From Streptomyces sp. NBC_01294 (GTDB taxonomy: Bacteria; Actinomycetota; Actinomycetes; Streptomycetales; Streptomycetaceae), in NCBI RefSeq assembly GCF_035917235.1, contig NZ_CP108423.1:3661001-3725000 (forward strand): DNA of 64,000 nt, written 5' to 3'. Positions 34,626 to 44,078 of this stretch are shown here, piece after piece. The number at the start of each line of letters is the position of its first letter. Position 1 is the stretch's first letter. The position numbers and the translations under genes are program-made. The notes beneath the pieces were generated by a model. The model had not been told where the DNA came from. It worked only from the letters and a program-made list of their open reading frames with translations, and did no database searches.

Positions 34626-37445
34626 TTACTCGTCCGCCGGGGCGGCGGCGGCCGTCTTCTTCGCCGTCGCCTTCTTCGCCGTGGTCTTCTTCGCGGCCGC
34701 GGTGGTCTTCTTGGCCGTCGTCTTCTTCGCGGCAGCGGTCTTCGTCGCCGTCGCCTTCTTCGCCGGGGCCTTCTTGGCGGGGGCCTTCTTCGCCACCTTC
34801 TTGGCCGGGCCCTTCGCCCGCTTCTCCGCGAGCAGCTCGTAGCCCCGCTCCGGCGTGATCGTCTCGACGTCGTCGTCCCGCCGCAGCGTCGCGTTCGTCT
34901 CGCCGTCCGTCACGTACGGCCCGAAGCGGCCGTCCTTGACCACCACCGGCTTCTCGCTCACCGGGTCCGTGCCCAGCTCCTTCAGCGGCGGCTTGGCCGC
35001 GGCCCGGCCCCGCTGCTTCGGCTGCGCGTAGATCGCGAGGGCTTCGTCCAGGGTGATCGAGAAGAGCTGGCCCTCGCTCTCCAGCGACCGCGAGTCCGTG
35101 CCCTTCTTCAGGTACGGGCCGTAGCGGCCGTTCTGGGCCGTGATCTCCACGCCCTCCGCGTCCACGCCGACCACGCGCGGCAGCGACATCAGCTTCAGCG
35201 CGTCGTCCAGCGTGACCGTGTCCAGGGACATCGACTGGAAGAGCGAGGCCGTCCGCGGCTTGACCGCGTTCTTGCCCGTCTTCGGCGTGCCCTCGGGCAG
35301 GATCTCCGTCACGTACGGCCCGTAGCGGCCGTCCTTGGCGACGATCTCGTTCCCGCTGACCGGGTCCTTGCCGAGCTCGAACTCGCCGCTCGGCTTCGCG
35401 AACAGCTCCTCCGCGTACTCCACCGTCAGCTCGTCCGGAGCCATGTCGTCCGGCACGTCGGCCCGCTGGTGGCCTTCCGCGTCCTTCTCGCCGCGCTCCA
35501 CGTACGGCCCGTAGCGGCCGACGCGCAGCACGATGCCCTCGCCGACCGGGAAGGAGGAGATCTCCCGGGCGTCGATCGCGCCCAGGTCCGTGACCAGCTC
35601 CTTCAGACCGCCGAGGTGGTCGCCGTCGGCCGGCACGACCTCGGTCGCGTCCTCCGAGCCGAAGTAGAACCGCTTCAGCCACGGCACGGACTGGGCCTCG
35701 CCCCGCGCGATGCGGTCGAGGTCGTCCTCCATCTTCGCGGTGAAGTCGTAGTCGACGAGCCGGCCGAAGTGCGTCTCCAGCAGGTTCACCACGGCGAACG
35801 ACAGGAAGGACGGCACGAGCGCCGTGCCCTTCTTGAAGACGTAGCCGCGGTCGAGGATGGTGCCGATGATCGACGCGTACGTCGACGGGCGGCCGATCTC
35901 GCGCTCTTCGAGCTCCTTGACCAGCGAGGCCTCGGTGTAGCGGGCCGGCGGCTTGGTCGAGTGCCCGTCCGCCGTGATCTCCTCGGCGGCGAGCGCGTCG
36001 CCCTCCGCGACCTGCGGCAGCCGCTTCTCGCGGTCGTCGAGCTCGGCGTTCGGGTCGTCCGCGCCCTCGACGTACGCCTTCATGAAGCCGTGGAAGGTGA
36101 TCGTCTTGCCGGAGGCGGTGAACTCGGCGTCACGGCCGTCCGAGGCACGCCCGCCGATCTTCACGGTGACGCTGTTGCCGACCGCGTCCTTCATCTGGGA
36201 GGCGACGGTCCGCTTCCAGATCAGCTCGTACAGGCGGAACTGGTCGCCGGTCAGACCCGTCTCGGCCGGAGTGCGGAAACGATCACCCGAAGGACGGATC
36301 GCCTCGTGCGCCTCCTGCGCGTTCTTGACCTTGCCGGCGTAGACGCGCGGCTTCTCCGGCAGGTAGTCGGCCCCGTAGAGCTGGGTGACCTGCGCCCGCG
36401 CCGCCGACACCGCGGTGTCGGACAGCGTGGTGGAGTCCGTACGCATATAGGTGATGAAGCCGTTCTCGTACAGCTTCTGCGCCACCTGCATCGTCGCCTT
36501 CGCACCGAAGCCCAGCTTGCGCGAGGCCTCCTGCTGGAGCGTCGTCGTGCGGAAGGGGGCGTACGGGGAACGGCGGTACGGCTTGGACTCGACCGACCGG
36601 ACGGCGAACGAGGTGTCGGCCAGCGCGGCGGCGAGCGCCCGGGCGTTCGTCTCGTCGAGGTGCAGCACCTCGCTCTTGAGCTGCCCGTTCGAGCCGAAGT
36701 CACGGCCCTGCGCGACGCGCTTGCCGTCCACCGTGTTCAGGCGGGCGACCAGGGTCGAGGGGTCGGAGGCGTCGCCGGCCCGCCCGGTGGAGAAGGTTCC
36801 GGTCAGGTCCCAGTACTCGGCGGAGCGGAAGGCGATGCGCTCGCGCTCCCGCTCGACGACCATGCGGGTGGCCACCGACTGGACGCGCCCGGCCGACAGC
36901 CGCGGCATGACCTTCTTCCAGAGGACCGGCGAGACCTCGTAGCCGTAGAGGCGGTCGAGGATGCGGCGGGTCTCCTGGGCGTCGACCATGCGCTGGTTCA
37001 GCTCGCGCGGGTTGGCGACGGCGTCGCGGATCGCGTCCTTGGTGATCTCGTGGAAGACCATCCGGTGGACGGGGACCTTGGGCTTGAGGACTTCCTGCAG
37101 GTGCCACGCGATGGCTTCGCCCTCGCGGTCCTCATCGGTGGCGAGGAAGAGCTCGTCGGACTCGGCCAGCAGGTCCTTGAGCTTGCGGACCTGCGCCTTC
37201 TTGTCCGCGTTGACCACGTAGATCGGCGCGAAGTCGTGCTCGACGTCGACGCCGAGGCGGCGGACCTCGCCGGTGTACTTGTCGGGAACCTCGGCCGCGC
37301 CGTTCGGGAGGTCGCGGATGTGCCCGACGCTCGCCTCGACGACGTATCCCGGGCCGAGGTAGCCCTTGATCGTCTTCGCCTTGGCTGGGGACTCGACAAT
37401 GACGAGTCGGCGGCCGCCCTTTGCGGTCTCGCTAGTCGGGGACAA
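34626..37445 (-). CDS. topA: DNA topoisomerase I
   Basis: The TTG at 37445 is chosen because GGAGAGAAG lies seven bases upstream and the product then begins LSPTSETAKGG, the usual actinobacterial N-terminus; it has 939 residues. The TOPRIM domain starts RRLVIVESPAKAKTIKGYL and contains the acidic DEDREGE. The active-site Tyr is Tyr333 in GFITYMRTDS. Instead of zinc fingers, the C-terminus has several GRYGPYV-type repeats and ends in a Lys/Ala-rich tail (TTAKKTTAAAKKTTAKK). The enzyme relaxes negative supercoils and is essential for chromosome topology. The tail is known in actinobacteria to aid processivity. Confidence 0.96.
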   Translation of the reverse strand: MSPTSETAKGGRRLVIVESPAKAKTIKGYLGPGYVVEASVGHIRDLPNGAAEVPDKYTGEVRRLGVDVEHDFAPIYVVNADKKAQVRKLKDLLAESDELFLATDEDREGEAIAWHLQEVLKPKVPVHRMVFHEITKDAIRDAVANPRELNQRMVDAQETRRILDRLYGYEVSPVLWKKVMPRLSAGRVQSVATRMVVERERERIAFRSAEYWDLTGTFSTGRAGDASDPSTLVARLNTVDGKRVAQGRDFGSNGQLKSEVLHLDETNARALAAALADTSFAVRSVESKPYRRSPYAPFRTTTLQQEASRKLGFGAKATMQVAQKLYENGFITYMRTDSTTLSDTAVSAARAQVTQLYGADYLPEKPRVYAGKVKNAQEAHEAIRPSGDRFRTPAETGLTGDQFRLYELIWKRTVASQMKDAVGNSVTVKIGGRASDGRDAEFTASGKTITFHGFMKAYVEGADDPNAELDDREKRLPQVAEGDALAAEEITADGHSTKPPARYTEASLVKELEEREIGRPSTYASIIGTILDRGYVFKKGTALVPSFLSFAVVNLLETHFGRLVDYDFTAKMEDDLDRIARGEAQSVPWLKRFYFGSEDATEVVPADGDHLGGLKELVTDLGAIDAREISSFPVGEGIVLRVGRYGPYVERGEKDAEGHQRADVPDDMAPDELTVEYAEELFAKPSGEFELGKDPVSGNEIVAKDGRYGPYVTEILPEGTPKTGKNAVKPRTASLFQSMSLDTVTLDDALKLMSLPRVVGVDAEGVEITAQNGRYGPYLKKGTDSRSLESEGQLFSITLDEALAIYAQPKQRGRAAAKPPLKELGTDPVSEKPVVVKDGRFGPYVTDGETNATLRRDDDVETITPERGYELLAEKRAKGPAKKVAKKAPAKKAPAKKATATKTAAAKKTTAKKTTAAAKKTTAKKATAKKTAAAAPADE

Positions 37446-37496
37446 CTTGGCTCTTCTCTCCGGTCGGCACTCGGTCGCGGTACGGCGACGCTGCGG

Positions 37497-37527
37497 AGTG
37501 TGACGGTACAACCCGCCCCCGTGTCAA
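37497..37527 (-). promoter_or_regulatory. Candidate topA promoter
   Basis: On the minus strand a perfect TTGACA (37527-37522) is followed after 19 bp by CACACT (37502-37497), about 52 bp upstream of the TTG start. A 19-bp spacer is longer than optimal, and such promoters are often supercoiling-sensitive, which would suit topA homeostasis. The -10 match is weak. Confidence 0.4.
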
Positions 37528-38045
37528 ACGGCAGAAGCCCGCAACGGCCACTCGAACGGTAACCCGACAAGTGCCGTTTCTGCCGCCCGGATGCCGCGCC
37601 GGACCGTTGGCGATCACCGGGCCGGGTGGCCGGGGGGCCGTCTGGCCCCGCTCCCGCACCCTCTCCCACGTCGGCTTTCTCCGCCGGATCCACGCCGGAG
37701 CGGAACCCCGCAACCCGCTGTGGCGGACCCGGTGTGACGTTCGTGCGCGGCGCCCGGGCCCGCCGGCCGGCGACAGCGCCGCCGACGGACGGTGCGAGCG
37801 GTGCTGCCACGACGGGGCGCGCGCCTCCGACCACCGGCGTGCGGCGGCGGGTGCGCGCCCCCGTCAGGCCCGCAGAGCGGCCCCGAGCAGCGGAAACACG
37901 GTCGCCGCGAAGATCGCCGCACCGTCTTCCGCGCGCTCTCCCTCACCCCTGGGCCACCCTCAGGATCCCCCCGGATCCCGCTGCGATCGAGACTGGCAGC
38001 CCCGGGGAGACGCCGGGCGAACCCCGGGTTACATCCTGGTGCCGG
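37528..38045. other. Intergenic region upstream of topA, no gene seen
   Basis: The interval has open frames on both strands, all Arg/Pro/Gly-rich with no ribosome-binding site or family features, as expected from very high GC. It contains no convincing tRNA or terminator. It lies between the topA promoter and the stop of the methyltransferase gene. Confidence 0.5.
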
Positions 38046-39560
38046 CTACGGCGCGGGGTGCGCCACGGGCTCCAGGAAGCCCTGCTCGACGAGCATCCGG
38101 ATGGCCTCCGGAGTCCGGTCCCGGAGCACGACCGGGTCCTCCTGCACCAGCTGCGCGATCGCGTCCAGGATCCGGCCCGCACTCAGTGAGCCGTCACACA
38201 CTCCGGCGAAGCCGGCGCCGACCGTGTCGACCTTGGTCGCGCGCCGCATCCCGCGGTTCTGCCGGAGCACGACGTGCTCCGGGTCCTCCGCGCCGGGCGC
38301 GCCGACCTGCTCCTGGACCACTTCCGCGGCCAGCACGAAACGGGCCTCCAGCAGGGCCGCGTCGTCGTGGTCCCGCAGGTAGTCCTGGCGGGCGAAGTGG
38401 GCCAGCACGGCCTCACCGAGGGGCTGCTCCACCGAGTGCGGCCACTCCTCGACCACGATCGAGGGCTCGGCCGCGTCCGACCGGCGCAAGGTGATCCACC
38501 CGAAGCCGACGGACTTGGTCTTGCGGGCCTCGAACTCGTCCAGCCAGTCCTCGTAGCGCTCCGTGTACTCGGCCGGGTCGGTCCGGTGGTCCCCCGCGTC
38601 GCGCAGCCACAGCTCCGCGTACTGCGTCACGTCCTGCACGTCACGCTGCACGATCCAGGCGTCGCAGCCGCGCGGCACCCAGGAGCGGAGCCGGTCGCGC
38701 CAGTCCTCGCCCTCCACGTGCTGCCAGTTGCCGAGGAACTGCGCGTACCCGCCGGGGTTGAGCCGCGCGCCCGCCTCCTGCACCAGCGTCCGGCACAGGT
38801 CGTCGCCGCCCATGCCGCCGTCCCGGTACGTCAGCCGGGCGCCGGGGGAGATCACGAACGGCGGGTTCGACACGATCAGGTCGTACGTCGCCTCGCCGAC
38901 CGGCTCGAAGAGCGACCCGGTCAGCAGCTCGGCCTCGGGGGCGCCGGACAGGGCCAGCGTCAGACGGGTGAACTCCAGGGCCCGGGGGTTGACGTCGGTG
39001 GCGGTGACCCTGGTGGCGTGCTGCGCGGCGTGCAGCGCCTGGATGCCCGATCCGGTGCCGACGTCGAGGGCCGAGCCGACCGGGGTGCGGACGGTGATCC
39101 CGGCCAGCGTGGTCGAGGCACCGCCGACGCCGAGGACGACGCCCTCCTCGCGGGTGCCGATCCCGCCGGCCCCGCCGACGGAGCAGCCGAGGTCGGAGAC
39201 GATGAACCAGTCCTCGCCGTCCGGGCCGCCGTACGGGCGCACGTCCACCGTGGCGTGCACCTCGTCGCCCTCGCGCCGCAACCAGCCGTCGGCCAGGGCC
39301 GCCTCGACCGGCAGCGCGGCGGCGGCGTGCACGTACGGCTCGGGCTGCTGGAGCAGGAACAGCCGGATCAGGCTCGCGAGGTCGCCGTCGCCCGGGCCTC
39401 GGGTGGCGCGCAGGGCCGGGACGGTCTCGCTGCGGGCCAGCGCGGCATAGGCGGGGGCGCCGAGCAGGTCGAGCAGCCCGTCGGCGGTGAAACCGGCCTG
39501 GAGCAGGGCTTCGCGGAGCTCGGCGGCGCGGTCGGGCGTGGGAAGGCTGGTGGTACTCAC
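38046..39560 (-). CDS. N6-adenine/N5-glutamine-type methyltransferase with extra N- and C-terminal domains
   Basis: The GTG at 39560 gives 504 residues. The central Rossmann domain has motif I ALDVGTGSGIQALHAAQHA and motif IV SNPPFVISPG. The NPPF form marks methyltransferases that act on planar nitrogens (rRNA adenine or guanine, glutamine side chains, DNA adenine). An N-terminal domain of about 150 residues and a C-terminal domain of about 130 residues flank it, as in a conserved actinobacterial family of unknown substrate. The sequence MGGDDLCRTL after NPPF resembles the RsmC/PrmC substrate loop. No operon partner is obvious. A terminator lies between it and the next leftward gene upstream. 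Confidence 0.82.
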   Translation of the reverse strand: MSTTSLPTPDRAAELREALLQAGFTADGLLDLLGAPAYAALARSETVPALRATRGPGDGDLASLIRLFLLQQPEPYVHAAAALPVEAALADGWLRREGDEVHATVDVRPYGGPDGEDWFIVSDLGCSVGGAGGIGTREEGVVLGVGGASTTLAGITVRTPVGSALDVGTGSGIQALHAAQHATRVTATDVNPRALEFTRLTLALSGAPEAELLTGSLFEPVGEATYDLIVSNPPFVISPGARLTYRDGGMGGDDLCRTLVQEAGARLNPGGYAQFLGNWQHVEGEDWRDRLRSWVPRGCDAWIVQRDVQDVTQYAELWLRDAGDHRTDPAEYTERYEDWLDEFEARKTKSVGFGWITLRRSDAAEPSIVVEEWPHSVEQPLGEAVLAHFARQDYLRDHDDAALLEARFVLAAEVVQEQVGAPGAEDPEHVVLRQNRGMRRATKVDTVGAGFAGVCDGSLSAGRILDAIAQLVQEDPVVLRDRTPEAIRMLVEQGFLEPVAHPAP

Positions 39561-39612
39561 GCGTCCATTGTGTCCGCTGGGGCCGGTCCTGCCGATCAGC
39601 CCGGGCCCAGAA

Positions 39613-39666
39613 GTGCCGAAGGGCGGCCGCGGTCCCTTCCGGAACCCCGGCCGCCCTGCTCGGCAC
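39613..39666 (-). terminator. Two-part hairpin after lipoprotein gene
   Basis: GGGCGGCCG (39621-39629) pairs with CGGCCGCCC (39648-39656), and outside it GTGCCGA (39613-39619) pairs with TCGGCAC (39660-39666). The structure lies 38 bp beyond the stop of the leftward lipoprotein gene at 39704. Confidence 0.7.
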
Positions 39667-39703
39667 ACCGCACCGAGCGCCGCCCGCGAAGGGGCGGACC
39701 GCG

Positions 39704-40270
39704 CTACTTGTCCGAGGCCGACATCGTCGCGACCTGGCAGCCCTTCTGGCTGTTGATCGCCTTGTCCAGGCCGCCCGCGTTGAGCTGCTGGAGCGCGTCC
39801 TGGCCGCCCTTCGTCGCGTCCTTGAGGCCGCCCGCGACCTGCTTGAGGCCGTCGGCGAACTTCGCCTTGTCCTGGGCGTCGAGGGCGTCCATCATCGCCT
39901 TCAGGTCGGCGTAGCCCTTGGAGGTCGCCTCGAAGCCCTTGGCCGCCGCCTCCTGGGTCGCCGTGCCGTTCTTGACCGGTGGAGCGCCCACCGACTGCAG
40001 GACGGCCGCCATCGCCTTGTACGACTCGGTCATGGTCCCGAACGCCGCCGAGTCCGTCTTCTGGACCTCGTCGGACTTGCTGCTCTCGGAGGCCACGCGC
40101 TTGATCTCGGCGTTGGCGGTCTCGATCTTCTTGAGTTCGGGCTGCCACTGGTCGCAGACCTTCTTGGCCCAGGCGTTGGCCTTCTCTTGGCCGTCGTCTC
40201 CGCCACAGCCGGACAGGACGAGCATCAGCACCGCACCGCCCGACAAGGCGGCCGCAAGCTTCTTGTTCAC
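39704..40270 (-). CDS. Small lipoprotein, unknown function
   Basis: The 188-residue protein starts at a GTG with AAGGGA nine bases upstream. A type II signal peptide (MNKKLAAALSGGAVLMLVLSGC) ends in a lipobox LSGC, with Gly at +2. The mature part is helical, Lys/Ala-rich, and has two Cys (CDQW, GCQVAT) that may form a disulfide. No enzymatic motif is seen. It is bracketed by terminators and is therefore a single-gene unit between the methyltransferase and hppA. Confidence 0.85.
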   Translation of the reverse strand: MNKKLAAALSGGAVLMLVLSGCGGDDGQEKANAWAKKVCDQWQPELKKIETANAEIKRVASESSKSDEVQKTDSAAFGTMTESYKAMAAVLQSVGAPPVKNGTATQEAAAKGFEATSKGYADLKAMMDALDAQDKAKFADGLKQVAGGLKDATKGGQDALQQLNAGGLDKAINSQKGCQVATMSASDK

Positions 40271-40336
40271 CGGATTGGTCCCTTCGAAGGCTCTCGGCCC
40301 GGAAGATACACGGCCGCCCCGCGGGGACGCACAAAC

Positions 40337-40374
40337 GCGGACAGACGGCGCGGGAGTCCGCGCCGCCTGTCCGC
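40337..40374 (-). terminator. hppA terminator
   Basis: A 17-bp stem with one mismatch (40337-40353 with 40358-40374) and a GAGT loop lies 59 bp downstream of the hppA stop. Confidence 0.8.
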
Positions 40375-40432
40375 CGTTCGGGCGTACCGCCGGCCCTGCC
40401 CGGCCCCGCCCGTCCTTCTGCCGGACCCCGGG

Positions 40433-42835
40433 TCAGGAAACCGTCGCGGGATCGGCCGACTGGGCCACCCGCTCGGCGGCTCCACCTTCGGTCTCGTCGC
40501 CGACGGCGATGCCGCGGCGCTTGGAGATGTAGACCGCGCCGACGATGACGCCGATCGCGAGGACCGCGACGACGGCCCGTACGGTCGGGTTGGCGTCCGC
40601 GCCGTAGCTGAACTGCACGACGGCGGGTGCGATCAGCAGTGCCACCAGGTTCATGACCTTGAGCAGCGGGTTGATCGCGGGACCGGCGGTGTCCTTGAAC
40701 GGGTCGCCGATCGTGTCGCCGATCACGACCGCGGCGTGGGCCTCACTGCCCTTGCCGCCGTGGTGGCCGTCCTCGACGAGCTTCTTTGCGTTGTCCCACG
40801 CGCCGCCGGAGTTGGCGAGGAAGACCGCCATCAGCGTGCCCGTGCCGATGGCGCCGGCGAGGAACGAGCCGAGCGCGCCCACGCCGAGGGAGAAGCCCAC
40901 GGCGATCGGGGTGAGGACGGCGAGCAGGCCGGGCGTGGCGAGCTCGCGCAGCGCGTCCTTGGTGCAGATGTCGACGACGCGCCCGTACTCGGGCTTCTCG
41001 GTGTAGTCCATGATCCCGGGGTGCTCGCGGAACTGGCGGCGCACCTCGTAGACGACGGCGCCCGCGGAGCGGGAGACGGCGTTGATGGCGAGGCCGGAGA
41101 ACAGGAACACGACCGCCGCGCCCAGGATCAGCCCGACGAGGTTGTTGGGCTGTGCGATGTCCAGGCTGAGGTTCATCTCCCCGGCCTTGGCGCCGACTTC
41201 CTTGACCGCGGTGGCGATCGCGTCGTTGTACGAGCCGAAGAGCGCGGCCGCGGCGAGCACGGCCGTGGCGATCGCGATGCCCTTGGTGATGGCCTTGGTG
41301 GTGTTGCCGACGGCGTCCAGGTCGGTCAGGACCTGCGCACCGGCGCCCTCGACGTCGCCGGACATCTCGGCGATGCCCTGGGCGTTGTCGGAGACGGGCC
41401 CGAAGGTGTCCATGGCGACGATGACGCCGACGGTGGTGAGCAGGCCGGTGCCGGCCAGGGCCACCGCGAAGAGCGCGAGCAGGATCGACGTGCCGCCGAG
41501 CAGGAACGCCCCGTACACGCCGAGGCCGATGAGGAGCGCCGTGTAGACGGCGGACTCCAGGCCGACGGAGATGCCGGCGAGGACGACGGTGGCCGCGCCG
41601 GTCAGGGAGGACTTGCCGATGTCCCGGACGGGACGGCGGTTGGTCTCGGTGAAGTACCCGGTCAGCTGCTGGATCAGGGCCGCGAGCACGATGCCGATGG
41701 CGACGGCGACGACGGCCAGGACGCGCGGGTCACCGGAGTGGTTGGTGATCGCGGCGTTCTCGACCCCGACCAGCTCCTTGTAGGTGGCCGGCAGGTAGGC
41801 GTAGACGGCGATCGCGACCAGCACCAGGGAGATCACGGCGGAGATGAAGAAGCCGCGGTTGATGGCGGTCATGCCGCTGCGGTCGGACCGGCGCGGGGAG
41901 ACCGCGAAGATGCCGATCATCGCGGTGACGACGCCGATCGCGGGCACGATCAGCGGGAAGGCGAGGCCCAGGTCGCCGAAGGCGGCCTTGCCGAGGATGA
42001 GTGCGGCCACCAGGGTGACGGCGTAGGACTCGAAGAGGTCGGCCGCCATTCCGGCGCAGTCTCCGACGTTGTCGCCCACGTTGTCGGCGATGGTCGCGGC
42101 ATTGCGCGGGTCGTCCTCCGGAATGCCCTGCTCGACCTTGCCGACCAGGTCGGCGCCGACGTCGGCGGCCTTGGTGAAGATCCCGCCGCCCACGCGCATG
42201 AACATCGCGATCAGGGCGGCTCCGAGGCCGAAGCCCTCCAGGACCTTGGGGGCGTCGGCGGCGTAGACCAGGACGACGCAGGAGGCGCCGAAGAGGCCGA
42301 GGCCGACGGTGAACATGCCGACCACGCCGCCCGTGCGGAAGGCGATCTTCATCGCCTTGTGGGAGACCTCGGTCAGGTCCTTGGCGGGCTCCCCCTCGGC
42401 CGGTGTGGCCTCGCGGGCGGCGGCGGCGACGCGCACGTTGGCGCGGACCGCGAGGCGCATGCCGATGTAACCGGTGGCAGCCGAGAAGAGGGCGCCGACG
42501 AGGAAGAAGGCGGAACGTCCCGCCCGCTGGCTCCAGTCGTCGGCGGGGAGCAGGAAGAGCAGGAAGAAGACCACGACGGCGAAGACGCCGAGGGTGCGCA
42601 GCTGTCGGCCGAGGTAGGCGTTGGCGCCTTCCTGGACGGCTGCGGCGATCTCCTTCATGCTGTCGGTTCCCTCGTCGGCGGCGAGGACCTGGCGGACCAG
42701 GATCTGCGCGACGACGAGTGCGGCGAGTGCCACGGCCGCAATGACGATCACGATGAGCCGATTGTCATCGGTGAGTACTGCGGATGCCAGATCAGTGGTG
42801 CGATCGGGCGCGAGAGGGGTGAAGAGCCCCGTCAT
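40433..42835 (-). CDS. hppA: Membrane-bound K+-independent H+-translocating pyrophosphatase
   Basis: The ATG at 42835 follows AAGGAGG by five bases, and the product has 800 residues with about 16 membrane spans. The pyrophosphate/Mg-binding signatures are all present: DVGADLVGKVE, DNVGDNVGDCAGMAADLFES, and GDTIGDPFKDTAGPAINPL near the C-terminus. The GNTTKAI segment has Lys where K+-dependent enzymes have Ala, so the K+-independent subclass is indicated. The enzyme couples PPi hydrolysis to proton export, feeding the membrane gradient and clearing PPi from biosynthesis. It is a single-gene unit with its own terminator. Confidence 0.96.
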   Translation of the reverse strand: MTGLFTPLAPDRTTDLASAVLTDDNRLIVIVIAAVALAALVVAQILVRQVLAADEGTDSMKEIAAAVQEGANAYLGRQLRTLGVFAVVVFFLLFLLPADDWSQRAGRSAFFLVGALFSAATGYIGMRLAVRANVRVAAAAREATPAEGEPAKDLTEVSHKAMKIAFRTGGVVGMFTVGLGLFGASCVVLVYAADAPKVLEGFGLGAALIAMFMRVGGGIFTKAADVGADLVGKVEQGIPEDDPRNAATIADNVGDNVGDCAGMAADLFESYAVTLVAALILGKAAFGDLGLAFPLIVPAIGVVTAMIGIFAVSPRRSDRSGMTAINRGFFISAVISLVLVAIAVYAYLPATYKELVGVENAAITNHSGDPRVLAVVAVAIGIVLAALIQQLTGYFTETNRRPVRDIGKSSLTGAATVVLAGISVGLESAVYTALLIGLGVYGAFLLGGTSILLALFAVALAGTGLLTTVGVIVAMDTFGPVSDNAQGIAEMSGDVEGAGAQVLTDLDAVGNTTKAITKGIAIATAVLAAAALFGSYNDAIATAVKEVGAKAGEMNLSLDIAQPNNLVGLILGAAVVFLFSGLAINAVSRSAGAVVYEVRRQFREHPGIMDYTEKPEYGRVVDICTKDALRELATPGLLAVLTPIAVGFSLGVGALGSFLAGAIGTGTLMAVFLANSGGAWDNAKKLVEDGHHGGKGSEAHAAVVIGDTIGDPFKDTAGPAINPLLKVMNLVALLIAPAVVQFSYGADANPTVRAVVAVLAIGVIVGAVYISKRRGIAVGDETEGGAAERVAQSADPATVS

Positions 42836-43026
42836 TCGTCCTCCTTGACGTGATGAGCTCAAGATGTGGACGGATTGTAGGGAGCGTTTCCCGATCAAAA
42901 CAGTGCGCAGGAAACGCAATTGGCGTGCTCCTGCTCCTCAGCAATAGATCGCGCCACTCCAATACCCTCGAAAGCGGTAATGGGGCAAAGGCATTGACGC
43001 CTGATCAATGATCTAGAGAAATGAAA

Positions 43027-43049
43027 AAGGCCCTGCTCAGCAGGGCCTT
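43027..43049 (-). terminator. Terminator after bldG module
   Basis: AAGGCCCTGCT (43027-43037) and AGCAGGGCCTT (43039-43049) are complementary across a single base, giving a working loop of about five bases. It lies 43 bp beyond the anti-sigma stop. The AT-rich 42836-43020 stretch beyond it holds the hppA promoter region and no gene. Confidence 0.8.
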
Positions 43050-43092
43050 GATTAAGATCGGACGATACGAAGGATTGTCCGCGCGGTGGATC

Positions 43093-43533
43093 TTACGGAA
43101 GATCAGAGGACCCGGAGACGGGCCAGCTCATCCGGATGGTCCCGCCCGATTCCCCACTGGTCACCTCGACGTCGTCGACGAGCCCGCTGATCACGGCGAG
43201 ACCCATCTCGTCCTCCGCCTCGACGTCGGCGTCCAGGACCGCGTCCATGCCGGACACGGCGTCGGCCGAGCCGCCGCCCGGTCCGGGGACCTCGTCGCCG
43301 ACCTCGATGGAGAACACCTTGTCCTCCTCGGTCAGCACCACCCGGACGGGCGCGGTCAGCCCGTTGCTGCGGTGCAGTCCGACGGCACGCGAGCAGGCCT
43401 CGCCCACGGCGAGGCGGACCTCGTCGAGGACGGCTTCCTCCACACCGGCCCGGCGCGCCACGGCGGCCGCGACCAGGCGGGCCGTCCGGACGTGTTCGGG
43501 CTGGGCGCTGAAGCGCAGTTCAACGGTGGCCAT
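43093..43533 (-). CDS. RsbW/SpoIIAB-type anti-sigma factor homologue with degenerate ATP site
   Basis: The ATG at 43533 follows GAGGGGG and gives 146 residues. The GHKL fold is recognisable (LDEVRLAVGEACSRAVGLH; DEMGLAVISGLVDDVEV). However, the N-box Asn that holds Mg-ATP in RsbW/SpoIIAB (E-x-x-x-N) is Arg49 here, and the G1 box is poor (VGDEVPGPGG). Such proteins bind sigma factors and phosphorylate an anti-anti-sigma partner. It lies 122 bp downstream of bldG and is the position-equivalent of the S. coelicolor partner SCO3548. Weak or absent kinase activity is an inference from the residues. Confidence 0.85.
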   Translation of the reverse strand: MATVELRFSAQPEHVRTARLVAAAVARRAGVEEAVLDEVRLAVGEACSRAVGLHRSNGLTAPVRVVLTEEDKVFSIEVGDEVPGPGGGSADAVSGMDAVLDADVEAEDEMGLAVISGLVDDVEVTSGESGGTIRMSWPVSGSSDLP

Positions 43534-43655
43534 GCGCGTCCCCCTCGGACTACGGGCGTGCCTTGACAGGGGCCCGGGCCAACCGTGGCCCGGTACCCCC
43601 GCTCTCCATGTCGGCTCCCGGCCGCCCGGAGGCTGCCGGGGGCCGCCCGGAGCCG

Positions 43656-43997
43656 TCAGTCGGTGGCGTTGACGGCGTCTTCCACAGTGGTGTGGATCGG
43701 GAACACCTTGGTCAGACCGGTGATGCGGAAGATCTTCAGGATGCGCTCCTGATTGCACACCAGGCGCAGCGAACCCTCATGCGCGCGGACGCGCTTGAGG
43801 CCTCCCACGAGCACACCAAGTCCGGTGGAGTCGAGGAAGTCCACTCGCTCCATGTCGACAACCAGGTGGTAGCTGCCGTCGTTCACCAACTCGACCAACT
43901 GCTCGCGCAGCTTGGGCGCGGTATACACATCAATCTCGCCACCGACCTCCACGACCGTACGGTCGCCGACAGTGCGAGTCGACAGGGACAGGTCCAC
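43656..43997 (-). CDS. bldG: BldG, STAS anti-sigma factor antagonist
   Basis: The 113-residue STAS-domain protein starts at a GTG with GGAGG close upstream. The phosphorylatable Ser is in [15 protein letters not shown], as in SpoIIAA/RsbV. BldG is required in Streptomyces for aerial mycelium and antibiotic production, acting by binding anti-sigma factors when unphosphorylated. The anti-sigma gene follows on the same strand, allowing cotranscription, and the helicase gene is divergent, 81 bp away. The sequence is full length with no anomalies. Confidence 0.96.
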   Translation of the reverse strand: MDLSLSTRTVGDRTVVEVGGEIDVYTAPKLREQLVELVNDGSYHLVVDMERVDFLDSTGLGVLVGGLKRVRAHEGSLRLVCNQERILKIFRITGLTKVFPIHTTVEDAVNATD

Positions 43998-44078
43998 GGA
44001 TCCTCCAGCACCTTGCTATCGAGCGGCGCCCCCCAGGGGCCTCCCCACCCGAAGGTAGGCGAGGGATTGGCTGCCGCG

